Assembly (NCBI GenBank): GCA_964433905.1
Contig: CAYSSM010000015.1
Location: 1 to 15,094 of the forward strand
Direction of reading: 5' to 3'
DNA length: 15,094 nucleotides
Origin: CAYSSM01 sp964433905
GTDB lineage: Bacteria > Patescibacteriota > UBA1384 > UBA12157 > JAENIV01
Part shown: positions 12,698 through 15,094 of the stretch, piece by piece
Layout of the letters: each line of letters opens with the position of its first letter
How positions within the stretch are numbered: position 1 is the first letter of the stretch
Translations under genes and position numbers: made by a program
Notes under the pieces: generated by a model
Database searches by the model: none
The model's input: the letters and a program-made list of their open reading frames with translations, nothing else
What the model was told of the DNA's origin: nothing

Positions 12698-13438
12698 TCC
12701 TGCCTGTCCTACAATATTATTTGGGCTGACAGTTGTTTTAAATTCTGCCGTGTCTTGTTCTTCGGCCTTACTGGTTTCAGGATAGGTCCTGGCAGTGAAA
12801 GCAATCTCAACATAATCTTTTTGTTGAGGGAAGGTGGAGTCAATAAATCTATGATAAACCCCTTTAAAATTTAAGTTAGTAATATTAATATTACTTGGCG
12901 TAAGTTGCTGCCAGTCTCCTAAATCTTTAAACTTGATTGAACATTGCCCCGAAGGACAGGCTGAATCATTACTGTCTACAAATATTTTATTTTCTTCATC
13001 ATATAAAGCGAAGTCCTTTATCACCTGTAGGTTATTTACTAGTGATGTGGTTCTCAGGCGTGTGCCAGAAAATTTACATCCAGAAGGATCCAAACCATCA
13101 AAATCACTCGGAATATTATTGGGAAAAGGATTGCCAGTTTCCGAATTAATGAAGGCGATTTGATAAAAAGGGTATGGATCAGACGTAGTACCGACTTGAC
13201 CGTTGGCACCTTTTATTGAGTTTGTCATTGTCTCCATTGCTTGACGACCCGTTTCTTGAACGGACTTTGTCGCTTCACCTTTGTATCGATACTTAAAAGT
13301 GGAGGTCATACTCGCTAAAATTAAAGTGATGGCAATAGAAAAAATCGTTGTGGCAATTAAAATCTCGATTAAAGTAAAAGCCCTTCGATTGCACTCCCTC
13401 GATTTCTCTCGGGACAAGTCAGGATAAAATTTTTTCAT
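11927..13438 (-). CDS. GspJ/PilW-like minor pilin with three repeat modules
   Basis: A 503-residue pseudopilin, far longer than the ~200 of ordinary GspJ. A leader of 20 residues (with Ala, not Gly, before the cleavage site) precedes FTLIEILIATTIFSIAITLI with Glu at +5. The pilin domain runs to about residue 235 and has the GspJ-like ETGRQAMETMTNSIKGANG helix. It also has two Cys (161, 166) in CPSGQC. Residues 248-503 are three tandem modules that recur in the next gene. The acidic turns DPDHDGNYED and DIDNDGAWEPSED look like DxDxDG calcium loops. The leader contains a dispersed-repeat peptide (DLSREKSREC). The gene starts one base after the gspI-like stop. In T2SS and T4P systems, J sits just under K in the I-J-K tip complex, so these modules would be displayed at the tip; this is inference. 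Confidence 0.82.
   Translation of the reverse strand: MKKFYPDLSREKSRECNRRAFTLIEILIATTIFSIAITLILASMTSTFKYRYKGEATKSVQETGRQAMETMTNSIKGANGQVGTTSDPYPFYQIAFINSETGNPFPNNIPSDFDGLDPSGCKFSGTRLRTTSLVNNLQVIKDFALYDEENKIFVDSNDSACPSGQCSIKFKDLGDWQQLTPSNINITNLNFKGVYHRFIDSTFPQQKDYVEIAFTARTYPETSKAEEQDTAEFKTTVSPNNIVGQAGSFTAHLFVDPDHDGNYEDKGEYIETSIGTSGGSSQVYDSSWAASLFSTQKQFFNWDGSLYDGLNKLLDQRPEIRLVDSKQELIATAHLFKDIDNDGAWEPSEDQGIFIESTLDLSGGNQRCTASWTAWNSDEGEVIHRDNGYPIPDCSINEAKDWLVKEKIRVKFVTPDRRILGTARWFAEGEDRGEFISVSIGTYGDDQEVAEAHWLTMDGNTPRLKNLYQETLVRPSDAFDIALSLLKSQAPHLRLETEWSYND
13387..13422. repeat. Dispersed repeat in the gspJ-like prepilin leader
   Basis: CCCTCGATTTCTCTCGGGAC followed by AAGTC resembles the tandem units in the gspG-like leader at 14979-15044 (CCCTCGACTACGCTCGGGAC then AAGTC). 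Here it encodes LSREKSREC just ahead of the pilin cleavage site. A shorter related stretch, CTCGATTTCACTCGAAGT, lies in the gspH-like leader near 14538. Confidence 0.65.
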
Positions 13439-13439
13439 A

Positions 13440-14030
13440 TTATTTCCAATCCGTTAATAAAGTTGCCATTTCCACGGTTTTCGTTTGGCCAAAATCATCC
13501 CAAGTTACTTTTGCGGTAATTTTTTTTATATCCATGGTATCTTCCACTATTACTTCTCTAGTAAATTTAACACTGTTTTGAGTTATAATTTTGTCATCAC
13601 CATAAGAGACTGCCGAACCCACCAATCTCCAATGGCCAAAACCACAATTGGCAGGATAACTGGTAAAATCGTCTTCTAAAAAATCGATCTTTTTTATCCC
13701 TTGCGACAAACCCCAACATGGCTTCTGTTCTGGATTAGGTCCTCCATAATTATTGTCTCCAATTTTCACCCAATCATCCCCCTTAAACCATGCCGTATCT
13801 CTGATTTCCGTCACCAGCTCAATCCCCTCCCTTGCCAAATTGGCAGCTTGAAGGCGGTGCTTGTTGACAACCATATTTTTTGAACTTAGAGAAATGACAC
13901 TGACTATCGAGCCGGCAAAGAGAGTAAAAATCGCTACCGCGATTATAACTTCGAGTAGCCCAAAGGAATGAGAAAATGTAAAACTAGCAGAACGAAAGGA
14001 TAATACAGATTGTAATAAAGATTTTTTCAT
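13440..14030 (-). CDS. GspI/PilV-like minor pilin
   Basis: A 196-residue pseudopilin. The hydrophobic N-terminal helix is FGLLEVIIAVAIFTLFAGSIVSV; with Phe23 as +1, the Glu at +5 is residue 27 and the residue before the cut is Ser22 rather than Gly. The segment NLAREGIELVTEIRDTAWF (about residues 64-82) is the hallmark PilV/GspI-like stretch. The rest is a beta-rich pilin head with two Cys in PCWG and NCGFG that could form a disulfide. The leader is long (22 residues) and Ser/Phe-rich. The start overlaps the gspH-like stop by four bases (ATGA). It would form part of the I-J-K tip complex that starts pilus assembly in the membrane. Confidence 0.85.
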   Translation of the reverse strand: MKKSLLQSVLSFRSASFTFSHSFGLLEVIIAVAIFTLFAGSIVSVISLSSKNMVVNKHRLQAANLAREGIELVTEIRDTAWFKGDDWVKIGDNNYGGPNPEQKPCWGLSQGIKKIDFLEDDFTSYPANCGFGHWRLVGSAVSYGDDKIITQNSVKFTREVIVEDTMDIKKITAKVTWDDFGQTKTVEMATLLTDWK

Positions 14031-14569
14031 TGATTCTCTACGGTAATTACGCCAGTGGTATTTTGGATTATTATTCTTCTACTTACTCCTGATTCTGATA
14101 AAGTGATTGTTAAATTAGAAGAATCAAAATCTGCCTCGCCATAATAAATTCCATTAAATGAGACATTATAATCTTTGGTTCGATAGTAAATAGTTAAAGG
14201 ATTCCCCTCAAATGGTGAGGTCGATGTAACTACGACGGTTGAAGGCAATATTCCGTTTTTTATTTCTGTCCGTATCGAAGGATTATCTTTGTTGTATGAA
14301 TAAATCTTATAATCAACTGGGGAAGCATTTTTATCTATAACCAAAGCGTATTCTTTAATATCTACCGCGCCGGGGGCCATGGCATAATTTTGCGTTGATA
14401 AAATTGCGTCTTTAAGCTGGGTTGTCGCATCGTCTAATTTGGCTCTTTTTTTCTGCACAAATAATGCCGGCATTGAGGCGCCAACAATGACAACCAAAAT
14501 GCTAATCGTAACGATCATTTCAATTAAGGTAAAACTTCTCGATTTCACTCGAAGTAAACTTTTTTTCAT
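14027..14569 (-). CDS. GspH/FimT-like minor pilin
   Basis: A 180-residue pseudopilin. The leader MKKSLLRVKSRS is followed by FTLIEMIVTISILVVIVGASMPALF, with Glu at +5; the residue before the cut is Ser12, not the usual Gly. The stem helix KKRAKLDDATTQLKDAILSTQNYAMAPGA matches the GspH/FimT type, in which an N-terminal helix is followed by beta strands. The rest is Ser/Thr/Tyr-rich and beta-like, ending GVSRRIIIQNTTGVITV. It lies five bases downstream of the gspG-like gene and overlaps the gspI-like gene by four. GspH-like subunits bridge the major pilin and the tip complex. Confidence 0.85.
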   Translation of the reverse strand: MKKSLLRVKSRSFTLIEMIVTISILVVIVGASMPALFVQKKRAKLDDATTQLKDAILSTQNYAMAPGAVDIKEYALVIDKNASPVDYKIYSYNKDNPSIRTEIKNGILPSTVVVTSTSPFEGNPLTIYYRTKDYNVSFNGIYYGEADFDSSNLTITLSESGVSRRIIIQNTTGVITVENQ

Positions 14570-14574
14570 AAAAT

Positions 14575-15063
14575 TTAATACGGGATTACTTCCCCATTTC
14601 TTATTCTGTATCCTTTTCTTGCCGGATTTCCATCGCCTTGATCTCTGTCCAACTCAGTTAGTGTAGATAATGTATAAGTAGTAAAAGGAGAAACAGCATT
14701 ATATACATAAGGCATAGAGGCATTCACTGGCCTTGGTAAAACCTGTAAATATTTTGGAACTAAAGCGGTTATTAAATTGGGAGAGTAGTTCGCCGCAACA
14801 GGATAAATGTGGTTATCTGCATAGTAAGCGCTTAAAGCTTGGGCGACGCTAGTCATATCGGTAATTCGTTGCGTATCTCGTCCTTTTTTTTGAGCTCTCG
14901 ATAGATTCAAAGCGATTCCACCGACAATTAAACCAATAATCATAATGACGACTAAGATTTCAATTAGAGTAAAACCCCTCGACTTCCCTCGACTACGCTC
15001 GGGACAAGTCGCTTGACTACGCTCGGGACAAGTTGCTCGGGATAAACCATTTTTAATTTTCAT
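14575..15063 (-). CDS. Major type IV pilin / GspG-like prepilin
   Basis: A 162-residue prepilin, first gene of the operon in the window. The start ATG (15061-15063) follows AGGAG. The leader is unusually long at 30 residues and is built from two copies of a repeat peptide (ATCPERSQ, ATCPERSRGKSRG). It ends in a canonical Gly before FTLIEILVVIMIIGLIVGGIAL, with Glu at +5. The helix continues into KKGRDTQRITDMTSVAQALSAYYADN, a stretch typical of pilin/GspG-like proteins in CPR bacteria, and then a short beta head with YPV and a YRIRNGEV end. This is probably the main shaft subunit, although a minor role cannot be excluded. Pili of this type serve attachment and DNA uptake in such host-dependent bacteria, which is family knowledge. 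Confidence 0.88.
   Translation of the reverse strand: MKIKNGLSRATCPERSQATCPERSRGKSRGFTLIEILVVIMIIGLIVGGIALNLSRAQKKGRDTQRITDMTSVAQALSAYYADNHIYPVAANYSPNLITALVPKYLQVLPRPVNASMPYVYNAVSPFTTYTLSTLTELDRDQGDGNPARKGYRIRNGEVIPY
14979..15044. repeat. Tandem repeat in the gspG-like prepilin leader
   Basis: The 19-base unit GACTACGCTCGGGACAAGT occurs exactly at 14991-15009 and 15015-15033, a 24-base period, with degenerate partial units on each side (CGACTTCCCTCGA, GCTCGGGATAA). On the minus strand it encodes TCPERSQATCPERSRGKSRG, the positively charged part of the leader. The period keeps the reading frame. Confidence 0.85.
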
Positions 15064-15094
15064 GATTCTCCTTTAATAAACTACTCTGCGGCTT

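Noticed and set aside
14991..15033. Two exact 19-base direct repeats as a CRISPR array
   Set aside because: Only two units with a 5-base gap, inside the reading frame of a prepilin leader, and related to a dispersed repeat family.

Overview
The window looks like part of a Patescibacteria (Candidate Phyla Radiation) genome, most likely a Parcubacteria-type lineage. The clues are an AT-rich core (a sampled ileS line is about 35% G+C), compact genes with 1-11 bp overlaps, a eukaryotic-type IleRS with a divergent HIGH box, a shortened bL21, a PaaX/Cas2-fold protein of the kind common in CPR genomes, and repeat families that also surface in translated form (NPKSEIR, KHEARNSKQ, TCPERSRGKSRG). UGA is used as a stop (rnhA, gspH), so this is not a code-25 lineage. 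The assignment is inferred from sequence features only.

Layout. 1-1144: dprA (-), its 3' end running into a dispersed repeat. 1165-1557: a self-contained small gene (+) with its own promoter, Shine-Dalgarno and terminator. 1566-1788: a promoter, a highly structured region without a convincing ORF, and a tetraloop terminator, read as an orphan small RNA. 1801-3085: a G+C-rich two-gene operon (-) encoding a single-pass membrane protein and a lipoprotein, with a clear promoter, a structured leader and a terminator. 3113-5549: tsaC, a repeat cluster, rplK, nusG, secE and rplU (-), i.e. translation and transcription core genes; the rplK and rplU leaders resemble each other. 5554-9927: rodA, ileS and rnhA (-), tightly overlapping. 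10011-10642: a PaaX/Cas2-fold gene bracketed by a pair of inverted, internally palindromic repeats, followed at 10739-10795 by a dead fragment of a second rnhA. 10834-15063: a five-gene type IV pilus/pseudopilin operon (-) in the order gspG-like, gspH-like, gspI-like, gspJ-like, gspK-like.

Working together. The pilin operon encodes a major-pilin-like subunit plus the H-I-J-K set that primes pili and sits at the tip. The J-like and K-like subunits both carry three copies of what reads as the same 75-90 residue module, so the tip may display six related domains; this is the most novel protein observation. The other standout is the PaaX/Cas2-fold gene, whose flanking palindromes look both like an autoregulatory operator (one contains a perfect -10 box) and like the ends of a small mobile unit. 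No CRISPR array, cas1, tRNA or rRNA was found.
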